From NCBI GenBank assembly GCA_963169565.1, contig CAUJDI010000056.1:1-64000 (forward strand): a stretch of DNA of 64,000 bases. The letters run 5' to 3'. The position numbers and the translations under genes are program-made. Position 1 is the first letter of the stretch, and every line of letters starts with the position of its first letter. The notes beneath the pieces are model-generated. The model searched no databases. It worked only from the letters and a program-made list of their open reading frames with translations, and was not told the DNA's origin. This stretch comes from Bacillota bacterium. GTDB lineage: Bacteria; Bacillota; Clostridia; Christensenellales; Aristaeellaceae. Shown piece by piece: positions 28,169 to 37,158 of the stretch.

Positions 28169-28282
28169 TAGGGTTCCCTCCTTGTGAATGTCTTGGCAAC
28201 ATCCATGGTATCGGAGTCCCAATGGCTTTCCCAAATCTTCTTGTCTTGGGCAAAGCTGCGAACTATAGTAGTCTCTATCGAT

Positions 28283-29803
28283 TCATCCTTTTTCTTCTTC
28301 GTTTTTTGGTAGTATTTCTGGATGTACTTCATACAGTGATTCTGGCATTCGCCCAACAACGCCTTGCCGCTCCGGCGGAGGTATCAGTCTGATATATCCT
28401 GCAGCGGATAAACAGGAAAGCGCCTCATCAACCTTTCTGCTTTCTCTGAATTTGTTCCTGTTGTGTAGAATCTGTCGAAGGCCGTATGGGGGAAAAGGTG
28501 ATTTCCCTTGTTTTCTGATTTCCGCAAGTACTTCCTTCGCATCCGGCGTCAATCCTGAAGACTTGCCCGTTGCAACCAGGGCATGGTCGATAAAATAGCG
28601 AGCCAGATTAATAGCAGCATCAAAGTGCTTTTCGCTAATAGGAAGCACCGGATCGATCATTTCTGCCATTCTAAGCAGCCCTGCAATGCGGATAGTGTTA
28701 CCCACAAGCTTGCCTTCCCACCCATTCGCGATGCCACACCAAGCACCATCCGGACCAATGTTCTTCTCCACTTCTGCGGCCCAATTATAGTGAAGCTCCA
28801 GTGCGCTCGCTTCCAGCTTCAGTTCGCGGGCTGTACCGTCATAGGATTGCATTACGAGGGCGTCAAGAATCCCCCCATATCTCCTTGCTGTATCTGCGCT
28901 AACAGGCCATGCTGTCCTTGCATCCCTATGTCCCAGCAGAGAGCGGGGGATACAATACAGAAAACGCGCGCACAAACCACGTTCCAGCAGCGCCTCGTTC
29001 CCCAGGAACCGCTCAAGTACCTGGGGCTGTACTGCCAGTAGAATAGCAAGGGAGGCATGTTCAATCACAACAGGTTCCCGACCAATCCGCTCAACGGCGA
29101 CTGGTTCACCGGAATAAGCCTGAAGTAGCACATCGATGTTTGTCAATTGATTATATTGTCCGGAAATGATGTTGATGAGCCCGCCTTCAGCGGAGGCAAA
29201 GGACAGGGTGCCGCCGTTGTCGGACATTGCCTTGGCGAGAGCTTCCGGAGTAGCGTCCGTCAGAGGCGGGCTGTACAGCTTGACCTCAGGAAGATTCGCT
29301 ATCTTGTCCTGCAGTAACCCTGCCCCAGTTTCATCACCCTTCGCGATGGCTTTCGCCATCTGTTTCTCAAGGACAGATCGCTTTAGGTTAATTGCAGACC
29401 TATCTTTCGCTTTCAAATCATTGATCAGTTTGCCCATGTTCCTGATCGGCTGCAGCACAGAGGACAGAACAGAGGACTTCCGTTCTGATGGTGGAGCCAC
29501 GATGGCGATATATAATTGTGTTGGTTCCCTGTAGCCCGGCAAGACGGATACACTGGTACCCAGGCAAGCGATAGACAGCGCGCCCAACACAGCACATCCT
29601 GTCATATCAATAGGAACCTGGAGCGATTCGGCCAATTCAACAGCATAATCCCTGAACGCTGGAGGGAAGCTGTCAACAGGGAAGAAAGCTGTTGGTTTTC
29701 CATCCGGCAGCGGGCCCCATGGCCGCTCAGGTCCCAGCAGAAGCTGCTGTGCTTCAGCTTTTTGCAGTAAGGCTTCGTATTCGGCCAGGTCGAATGTGCT
29801 CAT
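28283..29803 (-). CDS. DUF3987 domain-containing protein
   Basis: 506 aa; PPSERKSSVLSSVLQP and overall DUF3987-like sequence. Confidence 0.82.
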   Translation of the reverse strand: MSTFDLAEYEALLQKAEAQQLLLGPERPWGPLPDGKPTAFFPVDSFPPAFRDYAVELAESLQVPIDMTGCAVLGALSIACLGTSVSVLPGYREPTQLYIAIVAPPSERKSSVLSSVLQPIRNMGKLINDLKAKDRSAINLKRSVLEKQMAKAIAKGDETGAGLLQDKIANLPEVKLYSPPLTDATPEALAKAMSDNGGTLSFASAEGGLINIISGQYNQLTNIDVLLQAYSGEPVAVERIGREPVVIEHASLAILLAVQPQVLERFLGNEALLERGLCARFLYCIPRSLLGHRDARTAWPVSADTARRYGGILDALVMQSYDGTARELKLEASALELHYNWAAEVEKNIGPDGAWCGIANGWEGKLVGNTIRIAGLLRMAEMIDPVLPISEKHFDAAINLARYFIDHALVATGKSSGLTPDAKEVLAEIRKQGKSPFPPYGLRQILHNRNKFRESRKVDEALSCLSAAGYIRLIPPPERQGVVGRMPESLYEVHPEILPKNEEEKG

Positions 29804-30372
29804 TATTTACCTCCTGCCATCATTAGCAATTCTGTAGGACCGGCATCCTCCAGCTGGCACAACTCAGCATCAGCGTTAGCAGCATCCTGTACAGCCTGCC
29901 AGAAAGAGGGGAGTTCCGCACAGATTTCAGGGTTGTCAACCATAGCGGCAATGGTGTCGGCCTTATCGCGGGATTGATGCAGCTGATCGCAAAGAGAACT
30001 CCAGCGATGGCCTTTGAAGGTATCCAGGACTCGCTTCAAGTCCATCGCGGAAGGGCCTCTGCGGAATGTCGGGGCATCGCGTTCTGGCTCGATGATGTTG
30101 AAGTCTACAGCTAAGGCGCGCGCCGCTTCCAACGCGGAAACCCCCAGAGCTTTTTGATAGAGCTCGATGGCCCCGCCACGCTCTTGACAACCGAAACAGA
30201 AGAAGTGGCCATCTGGGTAGAAGGTCAGCGAAGGGGTTTTTTCCCTGTGAATGGGGCAAAGCGCGACGAATCGGTTGCCTCGCCTGCGTAACTTGATGTT
30301 TAGCCGCTTCGCCGCATCCGCTGCCGGGATGTCCCGCACCGCGCTGAACAGTGCCTCATACGGACTGGACAT
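29803..30372 (-). CDS. CHC2 zinc-finger (primase-type) domain protein
   Basis: CPIHREKTPSLTFYPDGHFFCFGCQERGGAIELYQK. Confidence 0.9.
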   Translation of the reverse strand: MSSPYEALFSAVRDIPAADAAKRLNIKLRRRGNRFVALCPIHREKTPSLTFYPDGHFFCFGCQERGGAIELYQKALGVSALEAARALAVDFNIIEPERDAPTFRRGPSAMDLKRVLDTFKGHRWSSLCDQLHQSRDKADTIAAMVDNPEICAELPSFWQAVQDAANADAELCQLEDAGPTELLMMAGGK

Positions 30373-30563
30373 TACTCGTCCTCCAGCTTAGCTGCCTCAG
30401 ATTGCTTGGAGATCCAAGCTTCAAGCTCTCTGACAGGAATCAACACACGCCTGCCAATCCTTACAACTGGGAAATCCTTCCGCTTGGTCAGCCCCCACGC
30501 TATAGAGAGGGAGATATCAAGTCTCTTTCCCATCTCTGGGACACTGATTAGTAATTTCTCCAT
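30372..30563 (-). CDS. Excisionase-like helix-turn-helix protein
   Basis: 63 aa; ISVPEMGKRLDISLSIAWGLTKRKDFPVVRIGRRVLIPVRELEAWI. Confidence 0.8.
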   Translation of the reverse strand: MEKLLISVPEMGKRLDISLSIAWGLTKRKDFPVVRIGRRVLIPVRELEAWISKQSEAAKLEDE

Positions 30564-30726
30564 TCATTCCTCCATGAATCGTTGACATCTCTTGTGTCAT
30601 GTTATATTATCTGACACAACAAGGTGTGGCCTAATATTATGGCCATGTTCTTGAGACGTCAAGGGTCATGCGTGTCAAATATATATTTTGACACGTATAG
30701 GAACAAACTTTAGGAGGAACAGTTTT

Positions 30727-31440
30727 ATGGCACGGAAAGAAAAGCAAGGGATAGGAAAGCGAATAGAGGAACTACGAAAGCGAAAAGAGCTTACCCAGGA
30801 CGAGTTGGCAAAAGCGCTTAATATGACACGATCAAACCTCAATATGTGGGAATTAGGTGAGCGTGAGCTGAAGGCCAGAGACTTACAAGATATTGCTGAT
30901 TATTTCGGCGTAACAACAGATTATCTGATATATGGAAGGGAAACCCAGAACATTGACATATACCGCGCAACAGGCCTTTCACAGTCTGCTATTGAAACCC
31001 TCAGGAAATTTAAGGACAGCGATATAGCCCTTGGCAGCACAGAAAGCGCTGGGAAGTGCGACGCATTGAGCAAGGCGCTTTCCAACAGCGATTTGCTCAA
31101 TGTCTTGACTTCGTTGATGCTGGTTCAGCAGGGGGAGTCGGGATATTATGAGAGTTCCTATCTATCAAGTGATAGAAACTTTTATAATGTCGAATGTTCC
31201 CCGGATAGTTTCAGTGCGTTTTTATCCTTTCGGTTGCAGTTGATCATCCATGCAATAAGAACGGGCGATCAATCGATCTTCGCTTCATACGCCCCAGCAA
31301 ATCAGAGACCAAAGGATTTTGCAAAGCGTTATGGAAGACAAAACTCAATAGAAAGGCTAAAAAAACAACTTAATGCCTTAGAACAGGAAGAAGCAACGTG
31401 CGAAGAGGAAGGTGCACAAGATGGCAAAGAGAGCAAATAA
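30727..31440 (+). CDS. XRE-family HTH repressor-like regulator
   Basis: GKRIEELRKRKELTQDELAKALNMTRSNLNMWELGERELK; RBS AGGAGG. Confidence 0.92.
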   Translation: MARKEKQGIGKRIEELRKRKELTQDELAKALNMTRSNLNMWELGERELKARDLQDIADYFGVTTDYLIYGRETQNIDIYRATGLSQSAIETLRKFKDSDIALGSTESAGKCDALSKALSNSDLLNVLTSLMLVQQGESGYYESSYLSSDRNFYNVECSPDSFSAFLSFRLQLIIHAIRTGDQSIFASYAPANQRPKDFAKRYGRQNSIERLKKQLNALEQEEATCEEEGAQDGKESK

Positions 31441-32596
31441 TGAAGGAACGATCCGGCAGCGCCCTGATGGCACATGGGAAGGCCGCTTTTCTGTTGGGTA
31501 TACCGCACAAGGCAAGCGCGTAAGAAGAAGCGTCTACGGTGGTTCCCAGGAGGAAGTAACCAGGAAATTGCGCGAAGTTCTGCGACAGCTGGACAGGGGA
31601 GAATACGCCGACCCATCAGAGATCACTGTGGTAAACTGGCTTGATACCTGGTTTAATGTGTACGGCAAGCCGCGCTGGCGGGACAGCACCGCGGCAGAAC
31701 ACTACAGGAATATTAAGAACAACCTGAAGCCCAGCCTGGGACGGTACAAGCTGCAGAAACTCAGACCGGACCATATCCAGGCGTACATCAACCATCAGGT
31801 CGAAATAGGCCGCGCACCTGCCAGCATCAGAAAGCAGCTGGAGCCGCTCAAGGCCTCCCTTAAACAGGCAGTCATCAATAACCTCATCATAAAGGACCCT
31901 TCATTGCATCTGTCAATGCCAGCAATGTCCACTCGGGAGATTGAACACCTGACGATTGAGGAGCAGCAGAAGTTGGTGGAGGCATTGCCGCAAACCACTG
32001 CAGGCCGGGCATTGCGATTCATTCTGGGCACTGGATTGAGGGCTTCAGAGCTCTGCGGTCTGCGTTGGCAGGATATTAACGGCGACTCCTTCACCATCAG
32101 ACAGGCCGCGCAGCGTGTCCTCGACCTTAGTGATCATTCTGGCGGACCGAAATACAAGCTCTCGGTCTCTCCTCCCAAGACAAAGGCCGGGCGGAGGACC
32201 GTCCCGCTCATGGAAAGGATGCTCACCCTGCTGGCAGAGCAAAAAGAGGAGCAAATGAAACAACGCCTCCGTGCCGGGTCCGCCTGGGCTGGAAGAATCC
32301 CTGGTCATGGTGAAACCTATGTATTTGCGAATGAACTGGGCAGCGCTATTGACCGCTGCAACCTGGGACGGGTCCTGCGCATTAGCCTGGACACTGCAGG
32401 TGTGAAGCGAGTGGGGGTCCATGCCCTGAGACACACCTTCGCCACCAATTGCATCAGGGCTGGTGTAGATGTCAGGACACTCTCAGAAATGATCGGACAT
32501 ACAAAAGTGGCCTTTACACTGCAGCAGTATGTCCATACTAACCTGACCACGATGCGGGCAGCGATGAGCGCGGTTGAGGGTATGAGAGGGTTTTAA
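31421..32596 (+). CDS. int: Tyrosine-type site-specific integrase
   Basis: LGTGLRASELCGLRW, HALRHTFATNCIRAGVDVRTLSEMIGHTKVAFTLQQYVHT. Confidence 0.96.
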   Translation: MAKRANNEGTIRQRPDGTWEGRFSVGYTAQGKRVRRSVYGGSQEEVTRKLREVLRQLDRGEYADPSEITVVNWLDTWFNVYGKPRWRDSTAAEHYRNIKNNLKPSLGRYKLQKLRPDHIQAYINHQVEIGRAPASIRKQLEPLKASLKQAVINNLIIKDPSLHLSMPAMSTREIEHLTIEEQQKLVEALPQTTAGRALRFILGTGLRASELCGLRWQDINGDSFTIRQAAQRVLDLSDHSGGPKYKLSVSPPKTKAGRRTVPLMERMLTLLAEQKEEQMKQRLRAGSAWAGRIPGHGETYVFANELGSAIDRCNLGRVLRISLDTAGVKRVGVHALRHTFATNCIRAGVDVRTLSEMIGHTKVAFTLQQYVHTNLTTMRAAMSAVEGMRGF

Positions 32597-32847
32597 GTGT
32601 TTTAAGTGGTAGGTTGATACATTTTAACGTTTTTAGTGGACAGTATAGAAGCATTATCCAGTATTATGTATAGATACACTACTGTTTGTATTTTTATTCT
32701 TCCCTCTGCCACCCCCATTACTACCCCCACAACCACCCCCACCGCGATAATACAGGGTAGTACGCAATAATATCAATTACTCGACTTCCGTTGATTTACC
32801 TACACTAATTAGTACTCACTAAAACAGGAAAACAGCTTAAAACGGCA

Positions 32848-32894
32848 TTGACATCGTGGAGGTCGTTGGTTCGAGCCCAATTAATCCCACCAGG
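32848..32894 (+). repeat. Putative attR: 47-bp direct repeat (3' tRNA-Val fragment)
   Basis: Identical to 530..576; no 5' tRNA half. Confidence 0.92.
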
Positions 32895-32898
32895 TAAG

Positions 32899-32936
32899 AA
32901 GCCCCTGAAGGAATTTTATCTTTAGGGGCTTTTCTA
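32899..32936 (+). terminator. Intrinsic terminator downstream of attR, likely the original tRNA-Val terminator
   Basis: AAGCCCCT ... AGGGGCTTTTCT. Confidence 0.65.
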
Positions 32937-33135
32937 TTGTCCTGATTTCATGTCGGAATCGCTTTGATATGCCGTTCATTTTCCGTTTCCGCTTCGCTTC
33001 ATTCCATCAACGCGGCTCTGCTGCGCCTCTTCCATTCAGCTTTGCGGAATTCGAAAAATCCTCCGGCATCTCTTTGCGCTTCCTCAATCAATCAGGATGG
33101 GGAGAGGAACGATGGGTTATGATATAGATTAATAC

Positions 33136-36100
33136 CTATCCAACCAACAATTTATTCGTTTTCTTTAGATATTTAGCAGGGATAGGTCGAAGTAGATGAT
33201 AAGTGATGTTCATCGGTCGGCTGTCTTCATGCTTTACATACTCTGCCAAGCCAAGGTATGTGTATGGCGCTGTTCCAACAATATCATTCTTGAACTCGCG
33301 AACAAACAGCAACACTTTATTCTCTCCTTTCCCATGCTGTGTATAACGTTTTCCAGTAGGTGAATCTGACGATGTAGTGCTCTGACTTTGCCAATGGAAA
33401 AGGGATTCATTGATAGAATAATCCTTGTACATCGTAGTAGGCGAATAATCTTTGGATGATTTATTCAGCGTTATTAGGAAAACATCACACTTTATATCAC
33501 TTAGCCATCTGACACCTTCTCTGACATTTGTCGGTCTCATATAATTTAGTGCTAAGAACAACTGGTCACGTGTATAGGTGCAGTGTAAATCAAGAGGGGA
33601 ATCGAATCCCAGATCGACTTCCTCATCAATAAAGTCAATGCGATTGTAATTGTACTCAAGTAACTCTTTGAGTTCCATCAACATGACTGGACTGTTGGCA
33701 AGCTTGTAAAGATTATCCCAAACATCATCCGCAGATAAGTCCTCAGCAGGGTCTTGCCATATCGTATGATAAAACATACGCAACATGGATGATTCAACGG
33801 AATTGAGCTTTGAAAATTCAACGCTGTCTAGATGATCAAGTAGATTGAGCAAGAAATGAATCCATCGACGTGAATCAATCGCACAGATACGACGAAACGC
33901 CTTGGATATGTCTTCTTCTAAAGACTCTATAAAATCATCCTTTACTCCAGCAGAAACACAAAGGCGTGAGAAACTGCTTCTCTTATATAATGTGCGTGCA
34001 TCAAGATGATAGTGCTCAAGAAAATTAGCTAAAGATAAGGGTTTCCCGCTGTCGTCCGAAAAGTTCTTAATTCTTGAAAGGAGACCCACGGAACAATTAA
34101 AGGATGAACGGATATTATCAAGTACATAATCTCGTGCTATTTTTTCAAGGTGGATATAGCATCCCTTTGGTACAGAAATAAAACCATTCTTGATTTCATT
34201 TTGAACATTCTTTTCAGCCGTATTCAAGAGAGCAGTGAATTTTTCATCAAAATTATACCGCTTATTTGCTTGCCCAATAAAATCAAGCACTGTAAGACAT
34301 TCTTTGTTCTCTGCAAGACGCAGTCCACGTCCAAGCTGTTGCAAGAAGATGGTTAGGCTTTCTGTTGGGCGAAGGAACATTACAGTATTGACCTCAGGAA
34401 TATCAATACCTTCGTTATAAATATCAACGACAAACAAGAAACGCAATTCACCTGAAACAAGCTTTTTCTTTGCAGTATTGCGTTCGTCATCCGATGATAG
34501 TCCAGTTAATTGCATTGAAGGGATTCCATGCTCGTTGAAATAATTGGACATGAATTCTGCGTGGGCTATGGAAACACAAAATCCCAAACCAATCACTGCA
34601 TTCATGTCTGTGGAATAATTTATCAGTGTATCAATGACATGACTTGCTCTATGTTTAGCAACTTCATGGTTTATGCTGTAAATATTGGATAGTTCTGTCT
34701 TGTCATATCCCCCTCGCGCCCAAGTGAGCTCTGATAAATCAATGGTATCAGTAACCCCAAAGTATTGAAAAGGACTCAGTAATTTCCTCTCAATCGCTTC
34801 AGGCAACCTAATTTCCGCAGCAATTCTCTCATTAAAGAATTTTGTCACACTCAGTCCATCCATGCGTTCAGGCGTTGCTGTTAAGCCGAGTAATATTTTA
34901 GGTTGATAATAACCAAGTAACTTTGTATAGCTAGGTGCAGCTGCATGATGGAACTCATCAACAATGATGTAATCATAGTAATCAGGAGAAGTTTTATTTG
35001 TCCATTCCTGACTGTTGAATGTCTGAATAGACATAAACAAATGGTCTATATGCTCCGGTCTATAAGTACCGACAAACAAGTCTCCAAAATTCGCGTCTCT
35101 GAGTACACCTCTGAAACAATTGACACTCTGCTTCAGGATTTCCTCTCGATGGGCTATGAACAGTAAACGGCAGGCTTGTCCTCTGTTTTCTGACTTGAAT
35201 CGCTTGAAATCAAAGGCAGCAACTACTGTTTTCCCCGTTCCTGTGGCTGATACGATTAAGTTGCGGTATTGTTTTCTTATTTTTCGCTCAGCATCTAGTT
35301 TATCAAGAATCTCTTGTTGGAATGGGTAAGGTTTAATATCAAACAAATATGGTTGTTCACTATTAGATTCAAAATATTTTTCTGCTTTCAACGCGCTAAT
35401 GAGACGATCCCTGTGTTCAGAAGAATATGGCTCAAAATCAGCTGAATTCCAATAGCTATCAAAGGTTGCATTTATCTTCTGAATGGTTTCAGGCAGGTCT
35501 TTCGCTGACACTTTTACATTCCATTCCAATCCACTTGAAATGGCAACATTGGATAAATTGGAAGAACCTACATATGCAGTGGAAAAACCGCTGTTGCGGT
35601 AAAAGATATACGTTTTTGCATGAAGTCTTGTCCTTTTAGTGTCATAGGATATTTTTAATTGGATATTGGGTAATTCACTCAATTCTTCAACCGCTTTGAT
35701 ATCTGTTGCTCCCATATAGGATGTTGTGATGACTCGCAAAAGACCGCCGTTTTGAGTAAAGCTTTTTAATTCATCGATTATAAGGCGAAGTCCGCTCCAT
35801 TTAATAAAAGAAACAAGCATGTCAATCCTGTCACATGACAAGATTTCCTTCTTAAACTCCGTAAACAGGCTCGGCTCATGAACAGCGCCAGTAAACAGAC
35901 TACTTATAGCAATAGAAGTCTCTGGCCTGAGTATCTTCCTGTTTTCTTCAATTGTATATATGTTGTTTTCCGCCTTGATCAAGGCAAGCAGTTGTTCAGC
36001 CCGCTGGTCAATTGCCAAACTGTCAAACTCAGGTTCAGCAGTCTCTTGCATGATGAGGGATACGATTTTATTGCCTAAATTGATTTGTTGTTGTATGTCT

Positions 36101-36282
36101 TCCCCATTGTCCCGTAAAACTTCCAAGCCTTTTTCAATGACTTCTGAGAGATATTTCGATATGATTTTTGAGGCTTCCGCTTCATCAATAGGAGCTTTAT
36201 CAATGATATAGTCTTTAATACTATCAAGCTCTTTACTTAAGAGTTGATAGAGTATTTGTTCATATAAGCCTTGTTGAAGCAT
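33136..36282 (-). CDS. PLD-like + DEAD/DEAH SF2 helicase + DUF3427 protein
   Basis: RLHAKTYIFYRNSGFSTAYVGSSNLS (PLD-like), SATGTGKTVVAAFDFKRF (Walker A), YIIVDEFHHAAAPSY (motif II), QLGRGLRL (motif VI). Confidence 0.9.
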   Translation of the reverse strand: MLQQGLYEQILYQLLSKELDSIKDYIIDKAPIDEAEASKIISKYLSEVIEKGLEVLRDNGEDIQQQINLGNKIVSLIMQETAEPEFDSLAIDQRAEQLLALIKAENNIYTIEENRKILRPETSIAISSLFTGAVHEPSLFTEFKKEILSCDRIDMLVSFIKWSGLRLIIDELKSFTQNGGLLRVITTSYMGATDIKAVEELSELPNIQLKISYDTKRTRLHAKTYIFYRNSGFSTAYVGSSNLSNVAISSGLEWNVKVSAKDLPETIQKINATFDSYWNSADFEPYSSEHRDRLISALKAEKYFESNSEQPYLFDIKPYPFQQEILDKLDAERKIRKQYRNLIVSATGTGKTVVAAFDFKRFKSENRGQACRLLFIAHREEILKQSVNCFRGVLRDANFGDLFVGTYRPEHIDHLFMSIQTFNSQEWTNKTSPDYYDYIIVDEFHHAAAPSYTKLLGYYQPKILLGLTATPERMDGLSVTKFFNERIAAEIRLPEAIERKLLSPFQYFGVTDTIDLSELTWARGGYDKTELSNIYSINHEVAKHRASHVIDTLINYSTDMNAVIGLGFCVSIAHAEFMSNYFNEHGIPSMQLTGLSSDDERNTAKKKLVSGELRFLFVVDIYNEGIDIPEVNTVMFLRPTESLTIFLQQLGRGLRLAENKECLTVLDFIGQANKRYNFDEKFTALLNTAEKNVQNEIKNGFISVPKGCYIHLEKIARDYVLDNIRSSFNCSVGLLSRIKNFSDDSGKPLSLANFLEHYHLDARTLYKRSSFSRLCVSAGVKDDFIESLEEDISKAFRRICAIDSRRWIHFLLNLLDHLDSVEFSKLNSVESSMLRMFYHTIWQDPAEDLSADDVWDNLYKLANSPVMLMELKELLEYNYNRIDFIDEEVDLGFDSPLDLHCTYTRDQLFLALNYMRPTNVREGVRWLSDIKCDVFLITLNKSSKDYSPTTMYKDYSINESLFHWQSQSTTSSDSPTGKRYTQHGKGENKVLLFVREFKNDIVGTAPYTYLGLAEYVKHEDSRPMNITYHLLRPIPAKYLKKTNKLLVG

Positions 36283-36353
36283 TTGCTTTACCTCAAGTCG
36301 TATTTACCGAAAGTATCCATTCTTATACTAAGCCTAACAAAGTACGCACCTCC

Positions 36354-36947
36354 TCACACCCCGCGAAGCCCCTCATTGCACCCCTTCAATACCTCCGCGA
36401 CCTTCTCCTCAGGCAGGAGCCGGAAAGGCAGGAAGGGTGCGGGGTCCGGCCCGTAGTCCCCGATGGCTTTCTGAAACCAGGCCACGTCGTGCCACTGCCC
36501 GCGCTTGAACCCCGCGTTGCGGTACGTGCCGATACGTTCAAAGCCCAGGGAGGCGATCAGGCCCTCGCTGTTGGGGTTGGGCAGCGTGACGCCGCCGACG
36601 ACGGTGCGCACGTTCTGCAGGCGCAGGATCGCCTCCAGCGCCTGCTGGATCGTCCTTCCGATGCCGCGGCGGTGCCAGCCCCGGGCGATGTAGATGGACA
36701 GCTCCGCGCTCCACTGGTAGGCCGCGCGCTCCATGTGCCGGCGGGCGCAGCCGTAGCCGATCAAGGTCCCGCCCGCCTCGCAGGAGAGGTAGGGGTAGTC
36801 CTCCATGATCCCCCGGATCCTTTGCGCGAAGGCATCCGCGGAAGGCACCTCGCACTCAAAGGTGACCGCCGTGTTCAGGATAAAGGGCGCGTAGATGGAC
36901 AGCATCGCCTCGGCGTCCGTGTCCCGCGCCAGCCGCAGGGTGATCAT
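36354..36947 (-). CDS. GNAT family N-acetyltransferase (phosphinothricin acetyltransferase-like)
   Basis: ITLRLARDTDAEAMLSIYAPFILNTAVTFE...WHRRGIGRTIQQALE. Confidence 0.9.
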   Translation of the reverse strand: MITLRLARDTDAEAMLSIYAPFILNTAVTFECEVPSADAFAQRIRGIMEDYPYLSCEAGGTLIGYGCARRHMERAAYQWSAELSIYIARGWHRRGIGRTIQQALEAILRLQNVRTVVGGVTLPNPNSEGLIASLGFERIGTYRNAGFKRGQWHDVAWFQKAIGDYGPDPAPFLPFRLLPEEKVAEVLKGCNEGLRGV

Positions 36948-37158
36948 GGTATTGTTCCTCCCCTTATACTGAACTCAATCGTAAACGCCGTGATGAGCCG
37001 ATCTTTTTCCGCCTCCGCGTTGCCTCATTCATTTGGCGTAGACTCCGCTACGCCTCATTCTTTCGGCTTAGCGGAGCCATGAAAAATCTTCGTCCCATCT
37101 GTGCGTTTTCTCATTCGTTCAGTATTTTAATCATTCGTTCAGTATTATACCATCTCGT

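Larger units (their letters stand above)
530..32894. mobile_element. Putative integrative element/genomic island in tRNA-Val carrying a carbohydrate/HMG catabolic cargo
   Basis: Perfect 47-bp flanking repeats with a tRNA 3' end, integrase next to the distal repeat, XRE/excisionase/CHC2/DUF3987 backbone. Confidence 0.85.

Noticed and set aside
32848-32894. A second complete tRNA-Val gene
   Set aside because: Only the 3' part is present; upstream sequence cannot form the acceptor, D-arm and anticodon 5' strands
33136-36282. Helicase gene as part of the integrative element
   Set aside because: It lies outside the 47-bp repeat, so it is not within the predicted element boundaries
37111-37150. 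Possible CRISPR repeat
   Set aside because: Only two directly abutting 20-bp copies, no spacers and no cas genes
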